A DNA stretch of 64,000 nucleotides from the NCBI RefSeq assembly GCF_003813985.1, contig NZ_CP033897.1, positions 434,001 through 498,000 of the forward strand, given 5' to 3'. The DNA comes from Corynebacterium gerontici (GTDB taxonomy: Bacteria; Actinomycetota; Actinomycetes; Mycobacteriales; Mycobacteriaceae). The number at the start of each line of letters is the position of its first letter. Positions within the stretch are counted from its first letter, which is position 1. Positions 21,275 to 30,664 of the stretch are shown here, piece after piece. Under the pieces are notes generated by a model that had not been told where the DNA came from, ran no database searches, and saw only the letters and a program-made list of their open reading frames with translations. The position numbers and the translations under genes were made by a program.

Positions 21275-23836
21275 TTGGCACAGCAATCTGCTATGTGGCG
21301 GGTGGGCTGGCGTTCCGTCATGGCGCACAAGGTTCGATTCGGCCTCACAGTTATGGCCGTCGTTCTTGGCACCGCGTTTGTTGCTGGATCCCTGATGTTC
21401 ACCAGCGCGCTGAGCGCCACCTTCGACCAAGCCCTCAACAAGGCCTTCTACAACATTGACGCGGTGGCTAAGGCCGGTTCGCAGCCCATCACCCAGGAGG
21501 ACCTCGCTAGGGTTCGCGAGCTTCCGGAAGTCACCACTGCCTATGTGCACGACACCACCTCGGTGGTGATTGCCAAGGAGGGGGAGCGTTCTGCCTTGCA
21601 GACGGGTGCGATGCAGACGTCCGTTGGAGTGTGGTACGAGGATTCGTCGAAAAGCGATGAGGCAGTCGTTGATACTGTGACGCTGTATTCGGGTGCCGCG
21701 CCTCAAGGCGACGCGGAGGTGGCGCTCCCTGAATCTCAGATGGCAATGCTGGGCGTGAATGTGGGCGATCGCATCATCGCGGTGAGCTCCAGCGGCCAGT
21801 TCACCTACACCATTTCGGGCACCTACACGGACTCTGGGATTGGTGAACCTGGCGTCGAACTACTAATGGCAGAACCTGCGTACTTGGAGCGCTACGAGCC
21901 CGGTGGCATCTCTACGATGTTGGTGCGCAGCGATCCTCTGGACGATCAAGCCATGGTTGACCTGCTGAAACAGCAATTCCCGGGCATGGATGTGCGCACG
22001 GGCACGCAATTCGCTGACGACGTCACCGGCAGTTTCAAGGAATCCATGGCCTTCGTGACCTATTTCCTGGTTGCATTTGGTCTGATTGCGCTGGTGGTGG
22101 GCACGTTCATCATCGCCAACACCTTCTCGATGTTGGTGGCGCAGCGCACCAAGGAATTCGCTCTGCTGCGCGCGCTTGGCATCTCCAAGGGGCAGTTGCG
22201 GCGCTCGGTAACCTTCGAGGCGATCATCGTGGGCGTCGTCGGCTCGCTCCTCGGCGTCCTCGGCGGTATTGGGCTGGTCGCGGGTATCCGCGCGATCATG
22301 AGTGCAGCCGGCCTGGAGCTTTCCGGGATGGGGCTGGGTGTCACGCCGCGTTCGGTGGTGGTTCCTCTGATTCTTGGTGTGGTGGTCACTGTCATTTCCG
22401 CGTGGGCGCCCGCCCGTAAGGCATCGTCGGTTCACCCCGTTGAGGCAATGCGGCAGGGAAGCGGCGCGGTGGATCGTCTAAAGGTCCGCACGGGCGTTGG
22501 CGTTGTCTTGCTGCTGCTCGGCATTGTTTTTTCGGTGTCGGGAGTGCTTTTCGACGACCAACCGACCAAAACGCGAGCGTCGCTGGTGGGCATCGGTGCG
22601 CTGGCATCGGTGCTGGGTGTCTTCTTTGCATCTGCTGCAGCTTCCATTCCATTGGTGGGACTGATCGGCAAGGCGTTGGGCGCGCCCTTTGGTTCAGTGG
22701 GTAGGCTGGCGCAAACGAATGCTCGGCGCACACCCAAGCGAACTGCAACCACGGCCTTCGCGCTCACCCTCGGGGTGGCGTTGGTGACGCTGATCGGCAT
22801 GTTCTCTGCAACCTTGGATAACAGCATCCGCGACATTTCTGAGAACGAGCTCAAGGTGGATTACATCCTCATGGGGCCAGGCACCGGCGAGCTGCCACTG
22901 CCTCAAGACGTGATTGATCGGGTCAAGGGCGTCGAAGGTGTTGGGAATGTCAGTGAAACTTCTTATGCCATCGCTTCCCTCGGACAGCCTCCAAGCAGCG
23001 TGGCGGGACAAAACCCGGGATCGTTCCTCTCCACGATGAGCGGCAATGCCGCCGACGTGTACAACGTCGATGGGGTGGACGGATCCCTGGATCTGAGCGA
23101 ACCCAATCGCCTCGTGGTGCGCAAAGATATAGCGCAGGAACGCAACTGGCAGCTCGGCCAAAAGATTCCTCTGTTCAACGCCAACGGAGCACCGATCGCC
23201 GAGGTTGAAGTCAGCGGCATGTTCGATGCGGCGAAGGCGATGAACCCCATCACGGTGTCGCAAGCGACCTTCGATGGAAAATTCGCCACGACCTCCGTGG
23301 TGGCGCTCTTCGTCAACGGCGATGGCTCCAAGAGCCCCGAAGAACTGCGGCAATCCTTGGAGCAGGCGGTTGAAGGCTCGCTCTATGTGCGAGTGCAAAC
23401 CCCCGAGGAATTTGCCGATGCGCAGGCATCGCTGGTGAAGAACATGATGAATATCCTCTATGGCCTGCTTGGCCTGGCAGTGATCATCGCGATCATCGGC
23501 ATCATCAATACCTTGGCACTCAACGTGATTGAGCGTAGGCAAGAAATTGGCATGTTGCGCGCGGTTGGCATGCACCGCAAGCAGGTGCGCGGCATGATCA
23601 CGTTGGAATCGGTGCAAATCGCGCTCTATGGTGCGGTGATCGGTATTCTTCTGGGCCTCGGTATCGGTACCGCATTTTTGAAGGTGTTGGCCTCGCAGGG
23701 GCTCGACTCCTTGGCATTGCCAACAGCGGAGATCATCTGGGTGCTCATCGGCGCGGCAATCGTCGGTGTCCTCGCCGCAGTGTGGCCCGCACAGCGTGCC
23801 GCAAGTACTCCACCGTTGGAGGCGATGGTGGACTAG
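21275..23836 (+). CDS. FtsX-like ABC transporter permease, two FtsX domains
   Basis: An 853-residue membrane protein with the duplicated layout of actinobacterial MacB/LolE-type permeases. It has an N-terminal transmembrane segment, an extracytoplasmic domain (about 45-255), three transmembrane helices (about 260-390), two central helices, a second extracytoplasmic domain (about 515-725), and a final three-helix FtsX domain (about 730-850). The TTG start directly follows the ATPase stop. Two copies of the dispersed word lie inside the gene: 21655-21666, where it encodes a Ser-Lys-Ser stretch in a loop, and 22555-22566. Confidence 0.9.
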   Translation: MAQQSAMWRVGWRSVMAHKVRFGLTVMAVVLGTAFVAGSLMFTSALSATFDQALNKAFYNIDAVAKAGSQPITQEDLARVRELPEVTTAYVHDTTSVVIAKEGERSALQTGAMQTSVGVWYEDSSKSDEAVVDTVTLYSGAAPQGDAEVALPESQMAMLGVNVGDRIIAVSSSGQFTYTISGTYTDSGIGEPGVELLMAEPAYLERYEPGGISTMLVRSDPLDDQAMVDLLKQQFPGMDVRTGTQFADDVTGSFKESMAFVTYFLVAFGLIALVVGTFIIANTFSMLVAQRTKEFALLRALGISKGQLRRSVTFEAIIVGVVGSLLGVLGGIGLVAGIRAIMSAAGLELSGMGLGVTPRSVVVPLILGVVVTVISAWAPARKASSVHPVEAMRQGSGAVDRLKVRTGVGVVLLLLGIVFSVSGVLFDDQPTKTRASLVGIGALASVLGVFFASAAASIPLVGLIGKALGAPFGSVGRLAQTNARRTPKRTATTAFALTLGVALVTLIGMFSATLDNSIRDISENELKVDYILMGPGTGELPLPQDVIDRVKGVEGVGNVSETSYAIASLGQPPSSVAGQNPGSFLSTMSGNAADVYNVDGVDGSLDLSEPNRLVVRKDIAQERNWQLGQKIPLFNANGAPIAEVEVSGMFDAAKAMNPITVSQATFDGKFATTSVVALFVNGDGSKSPEELRQSLEQAVEGSLYVRVQTPEEFADAQASLVKNMMNILYGLLGLAVIIAIIGIINTLALNVIERRQEIGMLRAVGMHRKQVRGMITLESVQIALYGAVIGILLGLGIGTAFLKVLASQGLDSLALPTAEIIWVLIGAAIVGVLAAVWPAQRAASTPPLEAMVD

Positions 23837-23840
23837 AGCG

Positions 23841-24188
23841 CTAGGGCATTAGGGCGCTGCCAAGCAGCATGGCAAGCACGCCGCACGCCAGGGTGGAGAT
23901 TCCATACACCCAGGCGCGGGCGTGCTTTTCTGCTCGCCACAACTCGCCGAGTTCACGCGCCAACGTAGACCATGTGGATAGCGCCCCTGCTAAACCGGTG
24001 GTGCAAAACAGCAACCACACGGCGTCAAGCTCCAGGTGGCTCAGCACCCCAAGCACGGCGCACGCGAGAGTGTTCGCCACCAGGGTGCCGCGATACGCCC
24101 CGAGCTGCGCCAAACGCCAACGCGCAACCCCACCCAGCGCGCCGCCGGCGGCCACGGCGATCACAGAAGCGAGAGCGTCGAAGGTCAT
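23841..24188 (-). CDS. crcB: Fluoride channel subunit CrcB (second copy)
   Basis: A 115-residue, four-helix Fluc-type fluoride exporter subunit. The GGVARWRL near the N-terminus and the LSTWSTLARE segment in helix 3 are family features. I start it at the ATG at 24188 (MTFDALASV), which overlaps the stop of the upstream crcB by four bases; the longer in-frame extension is antisense to coding sequence. Its asymmetry with the upstream subunit suggests a heterodimeric channel. Confidence 0.88.
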   Translation of the reverse strand: MTFDALASVIAVAAGGALGGVARWRLAQLGAYRGTLVANTLACAVLGVLSHLELDAVWLLFCTTGLAGALSTWSTLARELGELWRAEKHARAWVYGISTLACGVLAMLLGSALMP

Positions 24189-24508
24189 AGCCTTCGTCTC
24201 CTCACAGTGTCGCCCAGTATCCAGGCGCCCACGCAGCCGAACACGGTCATGGCCGTGTAGAGCAGTGAGATCCACGGGGAAGCGTTCAGAAGGACGGCGG
24301 TGAACGTCGAAAAGCTTGTGAAACCGCCCAAGAACCCGGTGCCCAACCATGCAGGGGGACTGAGCACACCCATGAGCGCGCTGCCGATGACGTTGATGCA
24401 CAACAGCATCCATGCGCCTTCGAAAAGGAGGCTGAGTTCGTAGCGAGTGAGCGCTCCCAAGGCGGCTCCCAGGGCGATGGGAAGGGCAGGGTGGTTGAGC
24501 GCTCGCAT
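24185..24508 (-). CDS. crcB: Fluoride channel subunit CrcB (first copy)
   Basis: A 107-residue Fluc/CrcB protein with the hallmarks GALTRYELS, NVIGSALMG and GFLGGFTSFSTF; the Phe box and polar track lie in the last motif. It is the first gene of a two-crcB operon. No fluoride riboswitch consensus was recognisable upstream. Codons for Ser-Phe-Ser-Thr contain the dispersed word (24305-24316). Confidence 0.92.
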   Translation of the reverse strand: MRALNHPALPIALGAALGALTRYELSLLFEGAWMLLCINVIGSALMGVLSPPAWLGTGFLGGFTSFSTFTAVLLNASPWISLLYTAMTVFGCVGAWILGDTVRRRRL

Positions 24509-24545
24509 GAGGAAAAGTGTAGTGGCTATGTGTCCAAACTTATGT

Positions 24546-24564
24546 CCGTTTTGGGGGTAAACGG
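24546..24564. promoter_or_regulatory. Inverted repeat between crcB and pgm
   Basis: CCGTTT-TGGGGGT-AAACGG, a perfect 6-base inverted repeat whose spacer resembles a RamA-type G-stretch. It lies in the divergent promoter region. The regulator is unknown. Confidence 0.35.
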
Positions 24565-24673
24565 AATGCAGACTCGGGCAAAAGCGGGAATGATGGGAAA
24601 GTGATCATCCCCAAGGGCTCGAAGATGTGTGAGTTCGCACTCATTCTTCGGCCCCATGTACGAAGGAGCGCAC

Positions 24674-26332
24674 ATGGCACACCCACGCGCCGGCCAAGTG
24701 GCCCAGCCAGAAGACCTCATCGACATCGCCGAGCTTGTCACCGCGTACTACACGCGCACACCAGATGCCGAGAACCCGGACCAGCAAGTTGCCTTTGGCA
24801 CCTCTGGGCACCGCGGATCCTCACTCGATACCGCCTTCAATGAGCACCACATCCTGGCAACCACCCAAGCCATTGTGGAATATCGCCGCGCCAACAACAT
24901 CGGTGGGCCGGTTTATATCGGGCGCGATCCGCACGCGCTGAGTGAGCCTGCCATGATTTCCGCGCTCGAGGTGCTGCTGGCGCACGACATTGACGTGCTG
25001 GTGGACGACCGCGGGCGCTACACCCCAACGCCCGCGGTATCGCATGCGATCCTCGCACATAACGCCAAGCTGGAAGGTGGCGTGACCGGCACCGACCCCA
25101 AGCGTGCCGACGGTATCGTCATCACCCCTTCCCACAACCCGCCTCGCGATGGCGGCTTCAAGTACAACCCACCGAATGGCGGCCCCGCCGATACCGATGC
25201 CACCGATTGGATTGCCAAGCGCGCCAACGAGTTGCTGCGTGACGGCTTGCGGGACGTCAAGCGCACCTCCGTCTCCGGCGTGCTGGACGGGCGTACCCAC
25301 AAGCACAACTACCTGGACAACTACATTGCGGACCTGCCCAATGTGGTGAACCTGGATGCGATCAAGAGTTCCGGGCTTTCCATTGGCGCCGATCCGATGG
25401 GCGGTGCCTCGGTTGACTACTGGGGCGCGATTGGGGAGAAGTTCGGCCTCGATCTGGCAGTGGTGAATCCGCTTGTCGACGCCACCTGGCGCTTCATGAC
25501 CCTCGACACCGACGGCAAGATCCGCATGGACTGCTCCTCGGCGAACTCCATGGCCTCGCTGGTGCACAACCGCGAACGCTACGACATCGCCACCGGCAAC
25601 GACGCCGACGCGGACCGCCACGGCATCGTCACTCCCGACGCGGGGCTGATGAACCCCAACCACTACCTCGCTGTGGCCATCGAATACCTCTTTGCCAACA
25701 GGCCGGGCTGGGGTGAGCACACCGCCGTGGGCAAGACACTGGTGTCCTCCTCCATGATCGACCGCGTGGTGGACAATCTTGGTCGCAAGCTTGTGGAAGT
25801 GCCCGTGGGCTTCAAGTGGTTTGTGCCCGGACTGATCGACGGCTCCGTTGGCTTCGGCGGCGAGGAATCCGCAGGTGCTTCCTTCCTTCGTCACAACGGC
25901 ACGGTGTGGTCAACGGATAAGGACGGGATCATTTTGGATCTGCTCGCCTCCGAAATCACCGCCGTGACGGGTAAAACGCCTTCGCAGCGTTACGCTGAAC
26001 TCGCCGCCGAATACGGTGCGCCCGCGTATGCTCGCACTGACGCTGAGGCAAACCGTGAGCAAAAAGCCGTGCTGAAGGCGCTTTCCCCAGAACAGGTGCA
26101 GGCCACCGAGCTCGCTGGCGAGAAAATTACCGCCAAACTCACCGAGGCTCCCGGCAATGGTGCGCCCATCGGCGGCTTGAAGGTGTGCACCGAGAGCGCC
26201 TGGTTTGCGGCTCGCCCCTCTGGCACTGAGGACAAGTACAAGATCTACGCCGAGTCTTTCCGCGGCGAGGAGCATCTCAAGCAGGTGCAAGACGCGGCTC
26301 AAGCCTTGGTGTCTGAAGTGCTTGGGCAGTAG
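24674..26332 (+). CDS. pgm: Phosphoglucomutase (alpha-D-glucose-specific)
   Basis: Pgm interconverts glucose-1-phosphate and glucose-6-phosphate for glycogen, trehalose and cell-wall sugar supply. The start ATG at 24674 follows an ideal AAGGAGC ribosome binding site and gives 552 residues, the usual length of the bacterial Pgm type. The phosphoserine is Ser153 in TPSHNPP. The metal loop is [10 protein letters not shown], the sugar loop GGEESAGAS, and the phosphate-binding loop [11 protein letters not shown] near the C-terminus. The GTSGHRGSS start segment is also typical. Confidence 0.95.
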   Translation: MAHPRAGQVAQPEDLIDIAELVTAYYTRTPDAENPDQQVAFGTSGHRGSSLDTAFNEHHILATTQAIVEYRRANNIGGPVYIGRDPHALSEPAMISALEVLLAHDIDVLVDDRGRYTPTPAVSHAILAHNAKLEGGVTGTDPKRADGIVITPSHNPPRDGGFKYNPPNGGPADTDATDWIAKRANELLRDGLRDVKRTSVSGVLDGRTHKHNYLDNYIADLPNVVNLDAIKSSGLSIGADPMGGASVDYWGAIGEKFGLDLAVVNPLVDATWRFMTLDTDGKIRMDCSSANSMASLVHNRERYDIATGNDADADRHGIVTPDAGLMNPNHYLAVAIEYLFANRPGWGEHTAVGKTLVSSSMIDRVVDNLGRKLVEVPVGFKWFVPGLIDGSVGFGGEESAGASFLRHNGTVWSTDKDGIILDLLASEITAVTGKTPSQRYAELAAEYGAPAYARTDAEANREQKAVLKALSPEQVQATELAGEKITAKLTEAPGNGAPIGGLKVCTESAWFAARPSGTEDKYKIYAESFRGEEHLKQVQDAAQALVSEVLGQ

Positions 26333-26359
26333 TACGCGGGCCCATCGCCGCCACGCTGT

Positions 26360-26401
26360 GCCCACCTGGCAGTTTTCTAAGAAAGCGCCGGGTGGGCTTT
26401 T
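26360..26401 (+). terminator. pgm terminator
   Basis: GCCCACCTGGC / GCCGGGTGGGC hairpin with a 16-base loop, followed by TTTT. Confidence 0.8.
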
Positions 26402-26499
26402 ATGCGGCTGTGCCAGGGGCTAAAGTCTTGGTGGTGTACCAATCAACAAACCAGTCTCTAGGTGAAGACCGTGCTGCTCAAGGCGGGGCGCAGACTTCT

Positions 26500-26949
26500 A
26501 TGCGCAAAGACAAAGTGTTAGACGCGCTGAGCTTGATTTCGCGTTTTGCACTCGCGTTCGTCTGGATCTCCGCAGGCATCAGCAAGATCAGCGATCGCCT
26601 GGACACGATGCAGTCGATCGAAGGGTACGACATTTTTAGCCCCACCTGGGTTGACTGGATCGCCACGGTCATCGGGCCGCTGGAGTTGATTGGCGGCGTG
26701 ATGTTACTGGCGGGCATCTTCCTGCGTCAAGCAGGCAAAATCTCTGCCGTGGTGCTGGTGCTTTTCATCATCGGCATCGCACAAGCGTGGGCCAGGGGCC
26801 TGAATATTGATTGCGGTTGCTTTGGTGCCGCCGCGCCGAGTGAAGCGCACATGGATTATCTGCTCACCATCTTGCGCGATGTTGTCTTCATCGCGATGTC
26901 CATGATGTGCGTGTATTGGCCTTATCGACGCTTCGCGTTGCACGTTTAA
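26500..26949 (+). CDS. MauE/DoxX family redox-associated membrane protein
   Basis: A 149-residue protein with four transmembrane helices (ALSLISRFALAFVWISAG, then three more). It has the conserved NIDCGCFG motif, whose two cysteines are characteristic of MauE-type proteins that pass reducing equivalents across the membrane. The gene lies just upstream of a DsbA-like thiol oxidoreductase, a common actinobacterial pair. I chose the ATG at 26500; upstream in-frame codons would add a polar stretch. Confidence 0.8.
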   Translation: MRKDKVLDALSLISRFALAFVWISAGISKISDRLDTMQSIEGYDIFSPTWVDWIATVIGPLELIGGVMLLAGIFLRQAGKISAVVLVLFIIGIAQAWARGLNIDCGCFGAAAPSEAHMDYLLTILRDVVFIAMSMMCVYWPYRRFALHV

Positions 26950-27059
26950 TACTTCGCCTTCAACTCCAAGGCGGGGTAGAATCCGCCCTGTTGAATGCTC
27001 ACAGCGACTCTGACACTTTGCTCGCTGTGTCAAACCTTTTTGGAAAAGAGACGAAAGCT

Positions 27060-27803
27060 TTGAATAACAAAAAGAGCAAGATCCAGAACCCGAATGAGCA
27101 GTCCAAGAGCTTCATTTGGGCACTCGTGGTCCTCGTTGTTGTCGTGGTGGCCGTGGTTGGTTTCATCGTGATGCAGGGTAAGGAGAAGAAGGATAACGCC
27201 TTTGCCGATCACCCTGTCAATGACGTTGCCTTCAGCGCAGCGGTGGAAGACAACTCCATCACGTTGAAGTCTGATAAGGCTGGCAAGGATGCCAAGGTGG
27301 TTGACATCTACGAGGACTACTCCTGCCCCCACTGCGGCGATCTGGCTAAAGAAACAGATGAGAAGACGCGTGAGTTGCTGGATCAAGGCAAAGTGATTGT
27401 CAAGATCCACGACCTCAACTTCCTCGACGATAAGGACGGCACCGACAACGAGCCTGCAAAGGACGGCAATTCCACGCTCGCCGGCGCATCGGCTCTAGCG
27501 ATTGCTAAGGATGGCGACGCCAAGACCTACTGGGCATACCGCGATCTGCTCTACACCGAGCAGGCCAATATCTACAACAAGTGGAAGGCTGAAGACTTCG
27601 CCAACGCCGCCAAGCAGCTCGGCGCATCCGATGATGCAGTGGCGAAGATCAAGGACTACGCCTACCAGGACGAGCTGGTGCAGCACGCTGAGGCGAATGC
27701 TCAGGAACTCGAGGACAAACTGGGCAAGGTTTCCTCCCCGCAGGTCTTCATTGACGGCAAGCACGTTGAGGGCAACCCCGCTGAATGGGTGAACCAGATC
27801 TAA
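27060..27803 (+). CDS. Membrane-anchored DsbA-like thiol-disulfide oxidoreductase
   Basis: A 247-residue protein with an N-terminal cytoplasmic tail, one transmembrane anchor (about 14-37) and an extracytoplasmic thioredoxin-fold domain. The active site is CPHC (Cys89 to Cys92), and the cis-Pro loop is SSPQVFIDG. It should form or shuffle disulfides in secreted proteins, perhaps recycled by the MauE-like protein upstream. The start is a TTG at 27060 after GAGACGAAAG; the longer frame overlaps the MauE gene and lacks signals. Confidence 0.88.
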   Translation: MNNKKSKIQNPNEQSKSFIWALVVLVVVVVAVVGFIVMQGKEKKDNAFADHPVNDVAFSAAVEDNSITLKSDKAGKDAKVVDIYEDYSCPHCGDLAKETDEKTRELLDQGKVIVKIHDLNFLDDKDGTDNEPAKDGNSTLAGASALAIAKDGDAKTYWAYRDLLYTEQANIYNKWKAEDFANAAKQLGASDDAVAKIKDYAYQDELVQHAEANAQELEDKLGKVSSPQVFIDGKHVEGNPAEWVNQI

Positions 27804-27845
27804 ATAATCACCTTTTTAGGCCCGGTATTCCCTGGCTAAAAGTGA

Positions 27846-27884
27846 GCCCCCACCAGCAGTTTTGTGCAATGGTGGGGGGCTTGC
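27846..27884 (+). terminator. Terminator after the DsbA-like gene
   Basis: GCCCCCACCA / TGGTGGGGGGC hairpin, followed by TTG. The T-tract is short. Confidence 0.7.
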
Positions 27885-27910
27885 GTATGATATCGGGAGT
27901 GCACAAGCAC

Positions 27911-27983
27911 GGGGCTATGGCGCAGCTGGTAGCGCACCACACTGGCAGTGTGGGGGTCACGGGTTCGAATCCCGTTAGCTCCA
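27911..27983 (+). tRNA. tRNA-Ala (anticodon GGC)
   Basis: A 73-base cloverleaf with acceptor stem GGGGCTA/TAGCTCC and anticodon loop CTGGCAG. Confidence 0.96.
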
Positions 27984-27991
27984 CAGACTAC

Positions 27992-28025
27992 AACCCCTAC
28001 TCCTACCAAGGAGTAGGGGTTTTTG
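27992..28025 (+). terminator. Terminator after tRNA-Ala
   Basis: Perfect AACCCCTACTCC / GGAGTAGGGGTT hairpin followed by T-run. Confidence 0.93.
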
Positions 28026-28048
28026 CGTGCGATGGCACTGGGTGGATT

Positions 28049-29524
28049 CTAGTGCACGTCGATGAACTTGCGTTCCACCCACTTGCGAAGCGCAAACACA
28101 ACGAGTGCCAGCGTTGCGGTGATGCCGAACATCACCAGGAAATAGGTTCGTTCTGCCTGCGCATTGGTGGGGTCATAGAACTGGGCGAAAGATCCCGAGA
28201 GCGCGGTGCCCAAGCTCATGCTGATGATCCACAGCGCAAACATGCGCGTGGGGAACGCCTTGGGTGCGAGCTGTGTGGCCATCGAGTTGCCCACGGGGGA
28301 GAGCATGAGTTCAGCAAGCGTGAAGATGAACAGGATGCCCACGATCACCAGGAATGGTGTTGAGTTTGCCCCACTGCCAGCAAAGGGAAGGAAGATGAGC
28401 ACGGCGATGGCGATGAGCGCCAAAGACATTGAGAATTTGGTGGCGTAACTCGGTTGCCGTCTGCCCAGTTTGGTCCAGATCGCGGCAAAGACAGCAGAGA
28501 AGCAGATGATGAACAGTGGGTTGATGGATTTGATAACGCCCGGTGGCAGTTCGTGCCCGAAGATAGTTCGGTTGAGCCGTTCATCCGAGTACACCGCAAG
28601 GACCGTGGACTGCTGATTGAAGATGGACCAAAATGCTACGGCTGCAAAGAACATGGGCACAAAACCGAGCAGGCGTGAGCGCTCCTCGGCGCTGACCAAG
28701 GGGGAGCGATACATCTGCACCCACAGCACCGCGGCGATGGCGGCGGGGACGAGCACCACCACATTGGCCAGGCGAGCAAGCGGCAGAACTCCAAAGATGA
28801 AGAGTGACGCAAAAGCTGCGAGGACCAGCAGGGTTCCTGCCAGAATTGGCAACAGCTTGGCGCGCGAAATTGGATTGGGTACTTCAAGGCCAGCTTCGCC
28901 GATGGTCGATGCGCGCGTTAGTAGGAACTGCAGCGAACCGATGGCCATGAATGCGGCTGCGGCGGCGAAGCCCCAGTGGAAGCCTTTCCAACCCCACAGC
29001 GCATTAGTGATGATGGGCGCAATCAACGCGCCGATATTAATACCCATGTAGTAAATGGAAAATCCACCGTCGCGTTTGCCGTCGCCACGCTGATACAGCT
29101 CGCTGAGCACCACTTGAGAAGTGGTCTTGACAGAGCCTGCGCCCAAGGCGATGCAGGAAAGGCCAAGAATCACGCCGCTAAGCCCGTGGAACGCGGCCAG
29201 GCTGATGTGGCCGATCATCACGATCAGTGCAGAGAACAACAGTGTGCGCTGTGGCGACAGTACGCGATCCGCCACCCAGGCACCTGCCACGCTGGTGAGG
29301 TACACCATGCCGCCGTAGGCGCCGACGATAGAGACGGAGGTTTGTTTGTCCAGCCCCAAACCGCCCTCGGCTGTGGAGTGGTAGAGGTAATACACCAGCA
29401 GCGCGAGTAACCCGTAGTAGCTGAAGCGCTCCCACATTTCGATCCCCGCGAGGTTCAACAACCCGCGGGGATGCCCGAGAAAAGTTCGATGCTGTGCTCG
29501 CGTCGATTGAACGGAATTAGACAA
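28049..29524 (-). CDS. Proton-coupled di/tripeptide transporter (POT family)
   Basis: A 491-residue major-facilitator protein of the POT/PTR2 family with about 12-14 transmembrane helices. The family signature EMWERFSYYGLLALLVYYL is at residues about 29-47, so the E-x-x-E-R-F/Y proton-coupling motif is nearly intact. GINIGALIAP matches the second PTR2 signature. The start is a TTG preceded by TTGGAGTG. It imports peptides driven by proton motive force and stands alone. Confidence 0.92.
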   Translation of the reverse strand: MSNSVQSTRAQHRTFLGHPRGLLNLAGIEMWERFSYYGLLALLVYYLYHSTAEGGLGLDKQTSVSIVGAYGGMVYLTSVAGAWVADRVLSPQRTLLFSALIVMIGHISLAAFHGLSGVILGLSCIALGAGSVKTTSQVVLSELYQRGDGKRDGGFSIYYMGINIGALIAPIITNALWGWKGFHWGFAAAAAFMAIGSLQFLLTRASTIGEAGLEVPNPISRAKLLPILAGTLLVLAAFASLFIFGVLPLARLANVVVLVPAAIAAVLWVQMYRSPLVSAEERSRLLGFVPMFFAAVAFWSIFNQQSTVLAVYSDERLNRTIFGHELPPGVIKSINPLFIICFSAVFAAIWTKLGRRQPSYATKFSMSLALIAIAVLIFLPFAGSGANSTPFLVIVGILFIFTLAELMLSPVGNSMATQLAPKAFPTRMFALWIISMSLGTALSGSFAQFYDPTNAQAERTYFLVMFGITATLALVVFALRKWVERKFIDVH

Positions 29525-29671
29525 AGCAGTTCACTCCAAGAGGAATAAGTAGTTCGTTGTTTGTCTATTTCAGCACAGTGTGCGGCACGCGAGCGATTCA
29601 CCGGGGGAGTTTTATTCACCCCTGTGATTGACGCCGGCCCCTGGGCTCACGTTGGGATTGGGCAGTGGGGG

Positions 29672-29683
29672 CGTCGAAAAGCT
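29672..29683 (-). repeat. Dispersed 12-mer AGCTTTTCGACG
   Basis: Read on the minus strand it follows the esrI stop by about ten bases and is followed by CCCCC. Confidence 0.8.
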
Positions 29684-29692
29684 TGGCTTGCG

Positions 29693-30550
29693 TCATTCGG
29701 TCCATGCTTCACCGAAACGTCCGGCGCTGAGCTTGATGGTGAGCAGCGCGCCTTTGCCTTGATGCACGCTGTCATTGCACCCTGCGGCATCCTCTTGACA
29801 TTCGAGGCGGTATGCGGTGTCTGGCAAAATCACACCTGCATTGCCGTAGCGCGAGCGCACCTCCACAGTCTGAGGCTTTTGCAAGGGTTTGAGGTCCTGC
29901 AAATCCAAGTTCATGCTGCCGAAATCGGTGGTGTACTCAGCCTGCAACTCCTTCGGATCCTCTACCTTGGTGTAGTTACTTTCCATCAACGGTGAACTGA
30001 AAAGCACCGCACCACCGATGGCGCCGACGGCCAGCACGCTCGCGGCAGTCACCCAGGGCCAGCGTCGGCGATGCGCGGGAATCGAAGCCTGGCTGCGCAG
30101 TTCCGCATCGAGTTCCGCGGGCTGCTCAGGAGTGCGTAGAAAGAGAAGCCACCACACAATTCCTGTGACCACGACGGCGGTGATCGCGAAGAATGGAATG
30201 ATCACCAACGCCGAGAGCCAGCCAAGCGCCAGGAAGAAAAGCCCGGCCCAAGCGCCGAGGCGAAGCTGTGTCCGCTGCCTGCCCGACTTCGGGTACTGCA
30301 TCAGTGCTTGCGCGGGGGAGACATCAAGAGGATAGCGAGGCATTAACCACCACAAGGTGATGTACAGCAGTGGCCCGATCCCCGTGAACGCGGACACAAA
30401 GAAGATGACCCGCAGCAGGAGAGGGTCGATCTGGAAGCGGAAGCCCAGCCCCTCGCACACACCGGCGATTTTTGCCCTCGATTGTTCCATGGCGCGCGGC
30501 AGACGAGCGGGCCTGGTTTCGAGCATTTGAGAAAAAGTATTGGTACTCAT
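29693..30550 (-). CDS. esrI: PspC-domain membrane protein EsrI, inhibitor of EsrSR
   Basis: In C. glutamicum, EsrI is a PspC-domain integral membrane protein divergently transcribed from esrSR that holds the two-component system inactive without envelope stress. Here the 285 residues show a PspC domain (about 20-75: KIAGVCEGLGFRFQID, then LLYITLWWLMPRY). Two to three further transmembrane helices follow, with an extracytoplasmic C-terminal domain. The start ATG at 30550 gives MSTNTFSQML. Gene order and domain content match the described EsrISR locus. Confidence 0.85.
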   Translation of the reverse strand: MSTNTFSQMLETRPARLPRAMEQSRAKIAGVCEGLGFRFQIDPLLLRVIFFVSAFTGIGPLLYITLWWLMPRYPLDVSPAQALMQYPKSGRQRTQLRLGAWAGLFFLALGWLSALVIIPFFAITAVVVTGIVWWLLFLRTPEQPAELDAELRSQASIPAHRRRWPWVTAASVLAVGAIGGAVLFSSPLMESNYTKVEDPKELQAEYTTDFGSMNLDLQDLKPLQKPQTVEVRSRYGNAGVILPDTAYRLECQEDAAGCNDSVHQGKGALLTIKLSAGRFGEAWTE

Positions 30551-30596
30551 GCTGATCATTGTTGTGGTCAGATGCTTCTCTGCGCATCGGGGTCTA

Positions 30597-30639
30597 CCCT
30601 GATCTTTCAACAATCAGGGTATTCCCTGATGTCCCTGAT
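30597..30639. promoter_or_regulatory. CCCTGAT repeat cluster, likely EsrR binding region
   Basis: The heptamer CCCTGAT occurs at 30597, 30624 and 30633, plus an inverted copy ATCAGGG at 30613-30619. The first and the inverted copy form a perfect 7-9-7 inverted repeat. The cluster sits between the divergent esrI and esrS genes, where a NarL-type regulator would act. Confidence 0.6.
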
Positions 30640-30664
30640 TCTGGAGGAGTGCAACAATATCAGC

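Noticed and set aside
24509..24630. Possible fluoride riboswitch before crcB
   Set aside because: The conserved riboswitch core was not found on the minus strand; only an inverted repeat is present.
24821..25894. A 357-codon frame antisense to pgm
   Set aside because: His/Val/Gly-rich antisense shadow of a GC-rich gene; pgm itself is certain.
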